Positions 45,479 to 56,577 of a stretch of 64,000 nucleotides of DNA are shown here, one piece after another; positions within the stretch are counted from its first letter, which is position 1, and each line of letters opens with the position of its first letter. Where the stretch lies: positions 23,501 through 87,500 of the forward strand of contig BLAL01000044.1 of NCBI GenBank assembly GCA_015698045.1, written 5' to 3'. The position numbers and the translations under genes were made by a program. Source of the DNA: Rhizophagus clarus (lineage: Eukaryota > Glomeromycota > Glomeromycetes > Glomerales > Glomeraceae). The notes beneath the pieces are model-generated. The model saw only the letters and a list, made by a program, of their open reading frames with translations. It did no database searches and had not been told where the DNA came from.

Positions 45479-45822
45479 ATATGTATTCTTCAGGTCCTAT
45501 CATAATCATGTAATTTTTATAATTATAATTTAATACTGAATTTTAAATGTGAATAACTTTATCAATATTGATACTACAAATATGCAACCTATATTATTAA
45601 AATCTTCTCAATAAACTGAATCCAACTATGCAAAGATCATAAAAATCAGATTACTAGATGCAGAAATCATTAATGTTGAATTTTAATATTATTATTTACT
45701 ATAAAAATCATATGACTATAACGTAATTTTGGCCATTTTAACTTTTGATAGAATCCAGGTCAAAATTATTTCAGCTATTTCAATCATTTTGAAGGTCAAA
45801 ATTATCCAATTTTAGTTTCATG

Positions 45823-47046
45823 TATAACTATAACTAATTATTTGTTTTAATTTATTATAAATATACAATTATAGATCACTTAGGAGTCAAGAGTAATGTA
45901 AAAGCAAATAGGATGATTAAAATACAAAAAATTTAACATACATTAAAATTAAAGATGTATAATAAAAAGATTTAATATATGATATCTATTTGGATGATAT
46001 AAAAATTGACAGACATTTCAGAAAATTCATGAACAACTTATGTGAATCATACTGAATACAGCATGGTCATTTGATTGTATATACAAATCAATCTTTTTAG
46101 ATTTAACTGATATAGTAGAAATAGAAGTTACTTGAGCATTATTTAAGAAAAATATAGAATTCAATTGTATAATATTAATTACAAATAATATGATTTATAT
46201 GAAGATATAAAATGCAGATTCTGTCTTGAAAAAAATGAAGATAATAATCATATAATTTACTGTTAACAACTATAATTAACTGTAGCCAATAATATTATGT
46301 GCAAATATGATCAAATACTTAAGGAGTTTTTATTATAAGAAAAATATATCCAATTAAATCAAAAAAATATATAACAACTATACTTACAGAGTAGAAATTT
46401 TTTTGTATATACAATTGTTATTAATTATGATTTACCTATTTCTTTTGCATATCTAATCTTAAGAAATTTCTTTTTTAAAGGAAAATACAGGAAACTTAAG
46501 GTTATTATTAAATCAAAGAAAATAGTATTAATAATTATTACTCTATTTTTAGAAGTATTTGCTAATAAATTCTACAATGTTATTTAATAATCATATTATA
46601 AAGAAATAGAAAAATAGGAATATATAAAAAGCATAAAAAAATAAGATATAAGGAAAAAACCAATAATATATTAATGTATTATATACAAATGAATCTTAAC
46701 TTTACAAATAAAAGATGGTATATATGATTTGAAAAAAAGAAAAATTTTAAAATATAATAAATAATAGTCAATAACATTAGAAAAAGCAAGAAATTATATA
46801 AACTATTATATATAAGAGATATTTTTGTACTTTACTATATAATTAATAAACTCACAAATTGTACTACCTTGCAAAAAAAAAATAAATATACAAATATATA
46901 AATAAAAAAAATTTTTTTTCAAAAATTTTTACAATTAGCCAATATTACATGATCAAATGAATTAAATTTTTTTTTATTTCATAATATTTACATAACCTGA
47001 AAAATTAATTATTTTATTTATTTGGCTTAAACTAAAAATAATACTT
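45823..47046. other. AT-rich desert
   Basis: No coding frame or structured repeat was recognised in this 1.2-kb stretch. Confidence 0.6.
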
Positions 47047-47730
47047 ACCGTATATCACAAGCCACAGTACCCTAGGTATCTTGCAAATTTTAGGAGTTTT
47101 GGCCTGTACTCAGAGGTACTATATACGGGTGGATACTATATATAGGGGGGTACAGGATTTTTAAAATACCTGGGGTACATGTCATATATAATACCCAGGT
47201 TTAATTAGATTAGTGAAATGCCAAAACTGATTGTTCTGGCATTTTTATATGTAAAGTAAAAAAAAATGCTGAAACTGATTATTCTGGCATTTTTATATAT
47301 ATAAAAATGCAAAAAAAATGTTGAAACTGATTGTTCTGGTGTTTTTTATATATAAAGTAAAAAAAAATGCTGAAACTGATTGTTCCAGCATTTTTATATA
47401 TATAAAAACACAAAAAAAAAAAATGCTAAAACTGATTGTTCTGTCATTTTTTATATGTAAAGTAAAAAAAAATGCTGAAACTGATTGTTTTGGCATTTTT
47501 ATATACATAAAAATGCAAAAAAAATGCTGAAACTGACTGTTCTAGTATTTTTATATATCTGGAATATACATTATATATAAACCTAGTATTATACTCCAGG
47601 TATTTTACAAAATTTTAAGCTTTAAATTGGAATTCTCTATGTAAAGTACCCAGGTACTTTAAAATTCTAGCAAATTTTTTGAGGAGGGTACTATGCATAG
47701 GAGGGAGTACTGTAGCCCGTGATATATGGT
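47047..47730. mobile_element. 684-base TIR element built around a palindromic satellite
   Basis: The left end accgtatatcacaagccaca gtac and the complement of the right end accatatatcacgggctaca gtac match at 20 of 24 bases. ACTT lies on both sides (47043-46, 47731-34). Subterminal blocks with tacccagg/cctgggta words follow. The middle is a tandem array. No protein is encoded. Confidence 0.75.
47214..47565. repeat. Tandem array with unit of about 50 bases inside the 684-base element
   Basis: About seven copies of gctgaaactgattgttctgg cattttta, alternately followed by tatgtaaagtaaaaaaaaat and tatatataaaaatgcaaaaa. Each unit has matching aaatgcc/ggcattt arms that form a hairpin. Open frames of 70-71 residues on both strands here merely read the repeat. 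Confidence 0.9.
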
Positions 47731-47939
47731 ACTTTTAAATAGCATATTGTTAGTTTTATATAAATTTTTTTTAAGTATTAATATAAAAAAAAAAGATATT
47801 AAATAATTAAAACAATAAAAATATATTTTTATAATATATAACTTAAGAAAATTATATTAATATAAAATATTAAAAAATTATTATTATTTTAAAGTATATT
47901 ATGGATTACATTTCTTTTAGTTGCTAAAAATAGGTAAAA

Positions 47940-48200
47940 TAAAGTTGAGATATGCAGATTTTTTTTGTGAAATTTTTTTTCAATAAGATTGTAAAAGTGG
48001 TTATTAAAGTTTACCTTCATTAAGTTTGAGACATTATATTGTATAAATGTGGTGTTACATCTGATTCGCATAATTTCATTTTAACGGAATTTAGGCCGGC
48101 GTTACGAAATTTGGCCAAAATTATGATTTATTGATCGACTATTTTTTAATTGATTAACCAACTTTAAATTATATACTGTACTGTATTTGAAGATAATGCA
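47940..48200 (+). repeat. Dispersed repeat, copy 3 of 3
   Basis: Contains gtggtgttacatctgattcg, ggccggcgttacgaaatttg and attatgatttattgatcgac, matching copies at 23700 and 43540 in the same orientation. All three are followed by a segment related to gacatttcc or its remains. Confidence 0.7.
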
Positions 48201-48353
48201 AACATATTAACCTTAATTTTTGGGGACATTTCCGGAGACTATAAACGGGTTCTTGTCCGAAAACTTTGTTTATCAGCACGTATTATCCGCATTATTATTA
48301 CTAAATTTTTCATTCCGGATTATCCAGCCAGTAAAATAATTTATTCCGGACTC

Positions 48354-48581
48354 TTGGCCGGTAAAATTCAATTTCTATTGAAGCACAGCTTGCTGAACCT
48401 AATCATTGATGCTCTCTCTCCTTTATTGCATGATTTGTACTCCCGGGTTAGTGCCATGTATGGTTTTGGGCTGAAGGAAGGCTGGGAATACAGAAGTTTA
48501 TTTTACTTGTTCAATAGGAAAATGGAACATCAGTCGAGAGCCGGTTCGCCATTTAGGGGTTACAAGAAAATACATATATAA
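48354..48581 (+). CDS. Unrecognised gene fragment with coding-like sequence
   Basis: The frame ending at 48581 contains a balanced peptide, NLIIDALSPLLHDLYSRVSA then GLKEGWEYRSLFYLFNRKME, with local GC far above the neighbourhood. There is no ATG at the start of the good part (the frame opens with TTG), so this may be an internal exon, a captured gene fragment or part of a repeat. No family recognised. Confidence 0.35.
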   Translation: MAGKIQFLLKHSLLNLIIDALSPLLHDLYSRVSAMYGFGLKEGWEYRSLFYLFNRKMEHQSRAGSPFRGYKKIHI

Positions 48582-49404
48582 ATCTAATAAAAGTACCTTT
48601 ATAAATAAATAAGTAATTTTTTTTTTTTTTAATTAAAGAACTATAAATATATTTGTAAATATTTTTAATTATCGTGCGATTCCCAGCGTAAATTTTCCAA
48701 TAAACAAGTGATCGCTCGTTAATTGAATTTGTAATCTGTTATTCCCAATTTAATTTGTGCATTACAAATTACTTTAAATTTTACCATAAAAAATTTAAAT
48801 TCAATTTAATTCTAATAAATTCTAGAAATCGGCAACCTTACCAATATAAACCTTTCCTTTTATAAAAGTATTTGCCATTCCGAGTACTTTGTAAGTTACC
48901 GATAATAGTGATAACAGTCGCACGTGCATAAATGTTATGTGAAATCATGCGTGCATAAATAAATCGTAAATAAATAAAAAGGGATTCTACATATTTATTA
49001 CCCCTATTAATATTTTCGCCAATCAAGGTATTTTTGCCATATTATATACTAAAAAAGGAACAATTTATACACGACGTTTTTACCATGGTAACATCTAATA
49101 AATGAAACGCGTTTCATTTACGAAAAGATTACAGTCCGCACAACCCCTTGGTAGATTGATTGTAATAGAGATTTATTGTAATACAAAATAAATTACTTTG
49201 TTCGTTTATTGACTTTATTTTTTAATCAGAAATCTGAGCGAATAATAGGTTCCTAATTACCAAATTGGTTTAACTTATTATGTTATGTTAAATACAATTC
49301 GTTTAATAATCTATAGGTATTATGAAATAAAAATTAATGTCCGTTCCGATTCTATTGTCTACTTTTTAAATTTTATTATTATAATTATTGTTATTACTGT
49401 TATT
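48582..49404. other. Intergenic region
   Basis: Mixed composition with no gene found; the last 150 bases are probably the 3' UTR and downstream region of the glyoxal oxidase gene. Confidence 0.5.
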
Positions 49405-51139
49405 TTAAGCTGATGCTTGTAATGAAATTGGAACAGAAAACGTAGCAGGAACATCGTTATCAAGAATATAGAGATAACTTGGACCAGGAGGAATAATAGT
49501 TGGATTTGGTGGCATCTCGATATTCAATGTAACATAATTTTGATTGTTAGGATCATATACTGCAGATGTTATTTTACACATAACATATCTTTGAGAGAAG
49601 CCCTGTGAATGTGTGAAAAACCCGGTATTAATTACTGCCGCAGTTATGAATGAATTGACTTGTCCTGTTGTAATTGTAACTTCAACTACTTGATTATATG
49701 TCACTGGAATTCTTGCGTCTAGTGTTGTTGATCCCGCGACGCTCGTGATTACTGGATTTGTCAACCCTGTCTGCAAGTATGGTGGTGTAAACATTTCAGC
49801 ACGATATCTATACGGAAAAAAGAGAGCAGGTTAGTAAAATTATAAAACTTAAATAAATTCAAAAATTTACTTACTCGGTGGGATATTTAGTACCAAGTTG
49901 TACGTTTCCTTGTGGATTGCTACCTGATACCCAAACTCTTCCGTCTGACAATAAAGTTGCGACAGAGTGATACAATCTTGCAATAGTTGACGGGACAAGG
50001 TTGGTCGTCCATTCTTTGGTTTCAGGATCATAAATAAATGGTGTAAAAGCTGGATTATCGCAAAGATAAAGAGGGTTGTCCTTTGGACCTTGATGATATC
50101 CAGCATAACCGGTTTGACCACCGTTTAAATATAAGACTTTTCCTGTTGGCAAAAGAACAGAATCTGGCATAACCCGTCCGGTACCACCAAAATTATCCAT
50201 TTCCCATTGAGCATTTGGATCAGTTGGATCAATTCTACCGCACGATGCCAAAGCAGGACTTGTAATTTCCATTACCGTATTGCCTCCGCAAATCATAACG
50301 ACCGGTTTATAATTTAGAGATGGTCTAAGTGGTAATAAAACCGAATTACCAGTTAATGGGTATGATCTAATACCACCGGGTAATTTTGGTACGTTTGAAA
50401 CAACTACACCGGCATCGAAATCGTAAACAACGCCGTGATCATTTGCAAACACGAACGCCAATTGCTTATTATCAAAATTTGGAAGAACATGTAAAAATGG
50501 GTAAAGGTTATATGGCATTGAATCTACCAGCAAGGGAAAGTTCACAGGTTGTGGTTGTCCTCCTCCTATAGTCCAAATTTCATAAGTTGGGTTATTAATC
50601 GCATCATTGTTTTTTCCTGTCCCTTTCGCTGAACCTCCCATTATAAGAACATTTCCACTTGGAAGCGAAGCCATGGCTGGATACCATCTACTATTGACCA
50701 TTCCATCCGGTATTTCAGACCAGTCTGCATTTGGATCTGACGGAGTTATAAATCTTACGGACTGATAACCTGGATTATATCCAAGACCTGCTTCCGCACC
50801 ACCAGCGTGTAAGAGAGTTCCATTGCCAAAAAATGAACCTGCAGAACAAAATGTATCTGTAGTAAGATCGAGAGCTCTGACTTCATTTGTTTCAATGTTA
50901 TACACCCCACTAATTGCCGGATTTCCATTCGCTTGCTTAATCTTATTTACTTCGAGTTTATCAATCATGTATATTTCTTTATTGTTAGCTCGAAATATGT
51001 GCATAGTAGCAATCTTTGTGTCTCCTACTATATCCCATTGGCCCATTGGTGGTGCTGCTGCTTGTCTAGGATGAAGGGGTGAGGCTGATATAAGGCTAAT
51101 GCCTAAAGTTAAAATTGGTAAAATATTTATTACTCTCAT
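49405..51139 (-). CDS. Secreted glyoxal oxidase (copper radical oxidase, AA5_1)
   Basis: Two exons (51139-49875, 49807-49405) give 555 residues. These enzymes oxidise aldehydes such as glyoxal and methylglyoxal with O2, producing H2O2 outside the cell. Residues 1-20 are a signal peptide, followed by PLHPRQ, a likely processing site. The beta-propeller core holds the copper-radical site residues: Cys98 in FCSAGS (partner of the Tyr-Cys cofactor), Tyr153 in SRWYPAMASL, Tyr390-His391 in ARLYHSVATL and His488 in TGFFTHSQGF. The C-terminal DUF1929 immunoglobulin-like domain starts at EMFTPPYL. Length fits the family without extra WSC domains. It is intact, with good start context, and lies alone between long spacers. 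Confidence 0.95.
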
Positions 51140-52706
51140 TTTAATAAGTTTTGTTATGATAATTAATGGAAGTAGCAGAGAAAAAAGGAAATTTTTTTTT
51201 CAAAAATTTCAAAAATTATTTTTGCCGAAAGCATTGCTTATATTTATACCTTCAGATAATTATTATACATAACTCACGGATGAAGCGTATATAGTTTATT
51301 TTGTTTCAATGCAGAAATTAATATTCCACCAAACCAAAAAAGGTATTTGTAGTACCTAGCGAAAAATTTACCGGAATAATTTCCAGTATGGAAAGAAATT
51401 GAGTTTAACTCCAAAAGTAATTTTCATATAGATAAACTCTATCTCCTTTTTTACGAGTTAAAAAAAAAAAAATTTGATTTATATCGCATGATGTTTTTAT
51501 TTTTAGTTAAGTTTCCTACTCCAACCTGTTTATTAGCAAGCTGTGCCACATTCTTTTCAGAATTCCTTTTTTTGAAAATAGTAATAAAAATTATAATAAG
51601 AAAATCCACTTTATATGCAAAATTAGGCTAAGTTATTAAAAGAATATTCCCGTGAAAAGATCAAAGCAAACTAGATCTTGTTTATCTTGTTTACTAAAAT
51701 TGCTTTCCATTTTTAGATTTCTAAAATAAAAAATGAAAGATAACGTTGAACAAAATTTAATTTGGATGTCGCACGGAAAAAAATAAATTAAATGAATAAA
51801 AATAAAATATTTCCCAAATAGTAATATATTTGTCCGTTTGTTTGTATATTTGTAAACAATATATTTTTTTTAATTGACTAGAATATTTATAGCAAAAATT
51901 AAATATAGTTTTAATTTTTAGTTTTAAATTTTTATTGTCCGAACCAATATATACGAGCTGCCTAATTTGGTGATTTTAAATATATATTTTTTTCTTTTCA
52001 TTTTTTGTGTAAAGTACATAACAAAAAAGTTAGAAGTTTAATTAACTTTATTCGTTAATACTTAATATATTTAATATATAATTTTATAATAAAACTTATT
52101 ATTATTATTATTATATGATAGCATTACAGTTTAAAAAACAAAGGAAAAAATTAATTTATTATATGTATTTATAGACTAAAATTTTGTAATATTCACCAAT
52201 TACCCAAGCGTTAAATACAAGTTCTGTCTTCTTTACCTTTTTTTTTATAATTGTTGCAATGGAAATCTTTCAATTTTTTAAAATTCGAAATTTTCGCGTT
52301 AATCCGTCATTAAAAAATGAAAATAATTCAGTTCATCATATTTCCTTCGAGTTTATAATTGAATATATATATACATACATACTATTGGTTTAGATAATAT
52401 TTTGGTAATTTTGTTTAAAGAATTATTGTTTATTTGTATAATATAATTGATTCAAAAAAGATATTGTTCGAGACTTCCGAGTTTTATGAATAATTAATAA
52501 AAAAGCATATATATATTATACTATATAATATTCCTCCAAAAATAAACTAATGTCGGTCAGAAGAATTATAATTCTGGCCAGATGATAAGTGAAGCTTAAT
52601 ATTGGACAGTATAAAGTTTAAAAGTAGTTTATATAAATAAATAAATCAATTGTTAATTTGTTCTTTCGTGATTTTGAACTTTTTTTAAAAAATACATTTT
52701 GTCATC
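51140..52706. other. Intergenic region between divergent genes
   Basis: Holds the promoters of the glyoxal oxidase (minus) and the HEI10-type gene (plus). Otherwise A/T-rich; no coding frame or repeat recognised. Confidence 0.55.
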
Positions 52707-54509
52707 ATGGAAGCAGATTTGAGGTGTAATGTCGTACAATGTCGAAAAATTCTAAATACCGAGAGTCGCGCGTGTGTGACAACGTGTTCGCGTATAGTAT
52801 TATTTCAATTCATTTTTTGGTTCATTATAGTAATAATTAAAGCTTATAATAGATTTTTTTTTTTTAGACATTTTTTGCGGTAAGTGTCAAATATCATCTT
52901 AAATTTTCTTTCTTGATTAATGCTTACTAGAATTCGGAAAATTTTTAGTCGACTGTGCAAATAATTCTTTTTCTTCAGCTTTAGTCTGTCCGGCGTGTGA
53001 AACAAGTCTAACGGAAAAGTTAGAGTTATTTGTTACAATATATGCTATAAATATATATTAGTTAATTGAATTAAATTTTTTTATAATAGTGACGATATTG
53101 TATTCACTGATTTGAATCCAAGCGAAGATTATAAATCTGTATAAAATGATAATTTTTTGCGTGATCAACAAGAAAACTCTTGAATAATATTCTCAAAGTC
53201 TGTCCTTTCAGGTCTTCGGCCAGATCTTGTAGTAGAAATTTGTTCAAGAGCATTATCATTTTGGACATATCAGACAACACAGGAAGCTTGTTTTCAAGAA
53301 ATGTTATACAAGAATTTAGAAGAAAAGTACGCTCAATTAGAAAAGCAAGTACAAGGAGTTATGAGGGATGCCCAGTCCGAAATTACTTGTAAGAATATAA
53401 TGTATATAATATTAAATGGGTAGAGTTTACAATGATACTCTTCTAATTCGTGTATTTTCAATTTCAATAATAAGCTTTGAGAGCCAAACTCCAAGGTAAG
53501 ATGTACAAGTATTTATGTTGAAATCTGAAATCTTAATCGTTTATTTTATTTTAGCATTACAGAAAGATATGGAACTCGAAAAACGAAAAACACATGATTT
53601 AGCTGAACAATTACAAGAGAAGAGCAGGCAATTTTCGAAGTTACAGGTCTTTAGCCATTAATTATTTATTGACTCAATTTTTTTTTTCAACTAAAATTTG
53701 AAAATCCTAATGTTAAGAATCAAGAATTATAGAAATACTTAGGAATCAAAAAAAAAAAGTAAACTACTGTTAAAAAATGTTATTATTCACTTGTAGATAA
53801 TGTATGATAAATTAAAACGTAGAACATTGGTTCCAGTGATGCAACAAACTGTCCAAAATAACACCGTTCCTAATGTTGGAACTTGCAATCCAATCGGTGG
53901 TTGTATGAACGTGAGACAGGATGGAATTTCCAATGTGAGTTATTCATTATTAATACAAGAACATTCATAATGAATAAAAGTACTTCAATACTTATATGTA
54001 AATCAAGCAACCTGGAATGCGTAACGAGAATATAATGGCCAATAATCGTACACTCACAAATCAACAGCAGTGGAATACTACAAATAATCAAGGTAACAAA
54101 GTGCATTATTTACTTTATTGATTCAAAATATTGTCGATAGGAATAATTTATTTCATTTACTGAATGATTTATAGAGAATAGTTATCACGACCCTTATACG
54201 CTTTATCGGGCTCAACCATCTTCAACACAGCAGGGTTATCATTCCGTACGTGAACAAACACTTGCAATTGGGATGAACAATAATTATAATACAAGATTAG
54301 GAGGCGTTGGAAGAAGGGTGATAGATGAGAATGAAATGAGTGCTTTTCAACCCAAAGGTAATAATAGATTGATTCGGTCATATCGAATATCTATGCCATT
54401 TTTCTTATGTGCACAATCGTTAATTGCACGTAAAGGACCTTTCACGCAAACACGAACTCCTTTTGCAATGACATCTAATTCAAGTGTCAGAACGAGAGGC
54501 GTTGGATGA
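52707..54509 (+). CDS. HEI10: HEI10/CCNB1IP1-type RING protein (meiotic crossover regulator)
   Basis: Ten exons join in frame to 358 residues: 52707-52791, 52868-52879 (12 bases), 52949-53018, 53090-53138, 53199-53388, 53475-53495 (21 bases), 53555-53646, 53797-53934, 54008-54092 and 54175-54509. The RING is spaced as in HEI10: CNVVQC (Cys7, Cys12), Cys27-His29-Cys32-Cys35 (TTCSHIFCVDC) and Cys46-Cys49 (CPAC). Next comes the family signature DLNPSEDYKSS then VLSGLRPDLVVEICSRALSF and WTYQ, then a coiled coil (KYAQLEKQVQGVMRD onward) and an unstructured Asn/Gln-rich tail. In animals, plants and Sordaria, HEI10 proteins bind the synaptonemal complex and designate crossovers as SUMO/ubiquitin E3s. 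The final exon could contain another small intron (gtaataatag at 54358), so the last 50 residues are less sure. Confidence 0.9.
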
Positions 54510-55111
54510 ATTGTTCGTTGGAGTCAAAAGTAATGACCTAAATCATATTCAAGCAAAACTTATTTTAAACAGGAATTAGTATAAATTATCAGATCAGCAA
54601 TGTTGTCATTAAATCACGGGTAACCAAAATTTCATAGTGCATTAAATTTTTAATTTCATCAAAATTTTCTGGCCACAAAAAAAAAAAACTGTTCAAGACG
54701 TCGCACCCCAAAGGGGATTGACATTGCCTTAACACTATACGTGTTGATGAGGGATAGACCCCAGTTCCGTCCTTATCGAGGGGATTGCCAACTATCTCTC
54801 CTTTCTTATCAACACATAATTATGAGCGCTATTTAGCTTATATATCATTCTTATTTGAGTATCCAAAAAATTATGGGATTGACAATTACTATAAAATCGT
54901 GTTAAAAAAAAAATAAATATAATTTAATGTCTAACTTGTATTCACCACTACCACGTTACATACAAAATTCTCAAGTGGCAAAAAATGAAGTAAATTTATT
55001 CTTTGTTTTTGGAAATATATTAAAAAAGTTTTACAAATGGAAATAAAAAAAAATTATTAGAGACCACCCCCAGTTTCCGAAACCACAAGAAAATTTGTTC
55101 CGAAGTTTGTA
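54510..55111. other. Intergenic region with a GC-rich island
   Basis: From about 54693 to 54815 the sequence is much less AT-rich than its surroundings (caagacgtcgcaccccaaag, gatagaccccagttccgtcc) and contains two ggggattg words 75 bases apart. It carries no usable open frame. It could be a non-coding RNA or remnant of an element. The rest is ordinary spacer. Confidence 0.5.
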
Positions 55112-55812
55112 ATGGGATCTATAGGGTCTACCTCTAAGGATCCTGCAAAGATTTACGCGACAAAAATAAAGGATAAAGTAATGCTTCTTGATAATCCTTT
55201 AAAGAGTTCCGAGGAAAAGAAAAAAAGAATAATACTAAAAAAGAAAGTTAAGACAATGAGCGCGAAAGAGAAGAGACAAACGAGAACTTATGAAATTCCA
55301 AAGGAATGTCATAAGTAAGTTGCTAAATTCGTTCGTTATATTCGTTTATTTTATTTATTTTTTTTTTATAGATATGAACTTTTTGTTCCTTTACATGAGC
55401 TTTGGCTTCAGTATATCGAAGAGCTTCATGGAAAATCAAATCCAAATATTTTTGGCCAAAAATTATTGAAAGCTGATTTTCACGGTGCAATTCTCACGGG
55501 TAATAATACTAATATTATTATTATTATATTAAGTTTTTAAGTAATTTAACATTTTATTTCTTATTAAATATAGTTTCTAAATCAAAATGCGCATCTTATA
55601 TTGGAATTACAGGAATTACTATTCAAGAAACAGAGAACATGTTCAAGTTGATTACAAAAGATAATAGTATGAAATGTATTCCAAAAGGACATAGTATTTT
55701 TACATTTCAGCTTCGTGATCATATGTTCACTTTGTATGGTGACCAATTTCGATATAGGTCTGCGATTAGAGCGACAAAAAAATTCAAGAATAAACCGTCG
55801 ATAGACTTATGA
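55112..55812 (+). CDS. POP4: RNase P/MRP protein subunit Pop4 (Rpp29)
   Basis: Three exons (55112-55314, 55372-55499, 55574-55812) give 189 residues. Pop4/Rpp29 binds the RNA of RNase P and RNase MRP, which process tRNA 5' ends and pre-rRNA. The N-terminal third is a basic helical region rich in Lys/Arg. The Sm-like barrel follows: LLKADFHGAILTVVKSKC, then IGITGITIQETENMFKLITK, CIPKGHSIFTFQL and LYGDQFRYRSAIR, all typical of the UPF0086 family. Length is slightly short of human (220) mainly in the N terminus. It converges on the sigma-adaptin gene with only 29 bases between the two stop codons. Confidence 0.95.
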
Positions 55813-55841
55813 AAAGGTAACAAATTAAGTAAAATTCTCCA

Positions 55842-56577
55842 TTATTTTGATGTTTTGTCCATTTCCAATACAGGAGCTAATACATTATTTTTATTAGTTT
55901 CTACTATTCTACCGTTTAGAACCATTTCTTCGAGAATCACATGTACCTTTTCAATATTAAACATAATATCTAATTCACACTATAAAAAAAAATACATGAG
56001 AAAATTGTAAATTTGTGAAATCATAAACAAATGCAACATACCACATTATCAAAATATGCATTTAATATTTCTTTTTATAATAAAAAAAAAAAATAATAAT
56101 AATAAATAACAGATCAGACATTAGAATAAAAAATGATTTTCTTCTTACTTACCTACATATGCTTGAACGAGTTCAAGGATTGCAAGATGGTTCTCCTCCT
56201 CGTCGAAACCAATTACAAAAAATAATGAAGCATATCGTCTAAAAGCTATTGCAATACAACGGGACTAAGTATATAGCAATAAACGAGATCAAAGATAAAT
56301 AATTTACTAACCTAATTTGTACTCCCTAAATTCAAATATAGAACACTAATTAGACAAAAGATTAGATCGAGTTAACATCAAAATGATAAGAAATTCTGTA
56401 AGAAATATAATCGACATATAAGTTTATAATTCGCACCTGAGAATCACCTCTCTTTAGACATTTTCGTGAAATATCTGCTTCCATAAGAACTCTCTCCTCT
56501 GACTGTAAATGTATATTATAATATCTGGAAAAACGAGTTTGACCTTGTTTATTAATTAAAAGAAAAAACCTCAACAT
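55842..56577 (-). CDS. Clathrin-adaptor complex sigma (small) subunit, probably AP-4 sigma
   Basis: Five exons (56577-56437, 56345-56312, 56245-56153, 56070-56042, 55979-55842) join in frame to 144 residues, the exact length of human AP-4 sigma. The fold signature is complete: [77 protein letters not shown] and [20 protein letters not shown]. The C-terminal [16 protein letters not shown] resembles AP-4 (which also has an LAP motif) more than AP-1 or AP-2, but I cannot exclude AP-1. AP complexes select cargo at the trans-Golgi or endosomes. Intact gene. Confidence 0.92.

Larger units (their letters stand above)
44176..45497. mobile_element. 1.3-kb TIR insertion inside the second copy
   Basis: It starts agaacactgaagaatacata and the complement of its right end starts aggacctgaagaatacatat, giving TIRs with the shared core tgaagaatacata. 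Relative to the unbroken copy at 33422 the target word atcata is present on both sides, a likely 6-base duplication. The interior is A/T-rich with a short tandem repeat of agacgtgacagtgtaacaaa. No coding sequence. Confidence 0.72.
44088..45822. mobile_element. Second copy of the 415-base element, split by a 1.3-kb insertion
   Basis: 44088-44175 matches the left part of the element at 33422, and 45498-45822 matches the rest. The two parts are separated by DNA absent from the first copy. The outer ends share TIR-like words (tatatatgaagtcaaaatta and the complement of ttttagtttcatgtata). Confidence 0.75.

Noticed and set aside
47293..47530. 70-71 residue frames on both strands
   Set aside because: They are products of the 50-base tandem repeat and change frame with it.
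49867..50571. Additional frames inside the glyoxal oxidase gene (both strands)
   Set aside because: They are shadows of the well-supported oxidase frame.
53870..54381. Minus-strand frames of 70-78 residues
   Set aside because: They lie antisense to the HEI10 exons, whose frame, splice sites and homology are consistent.
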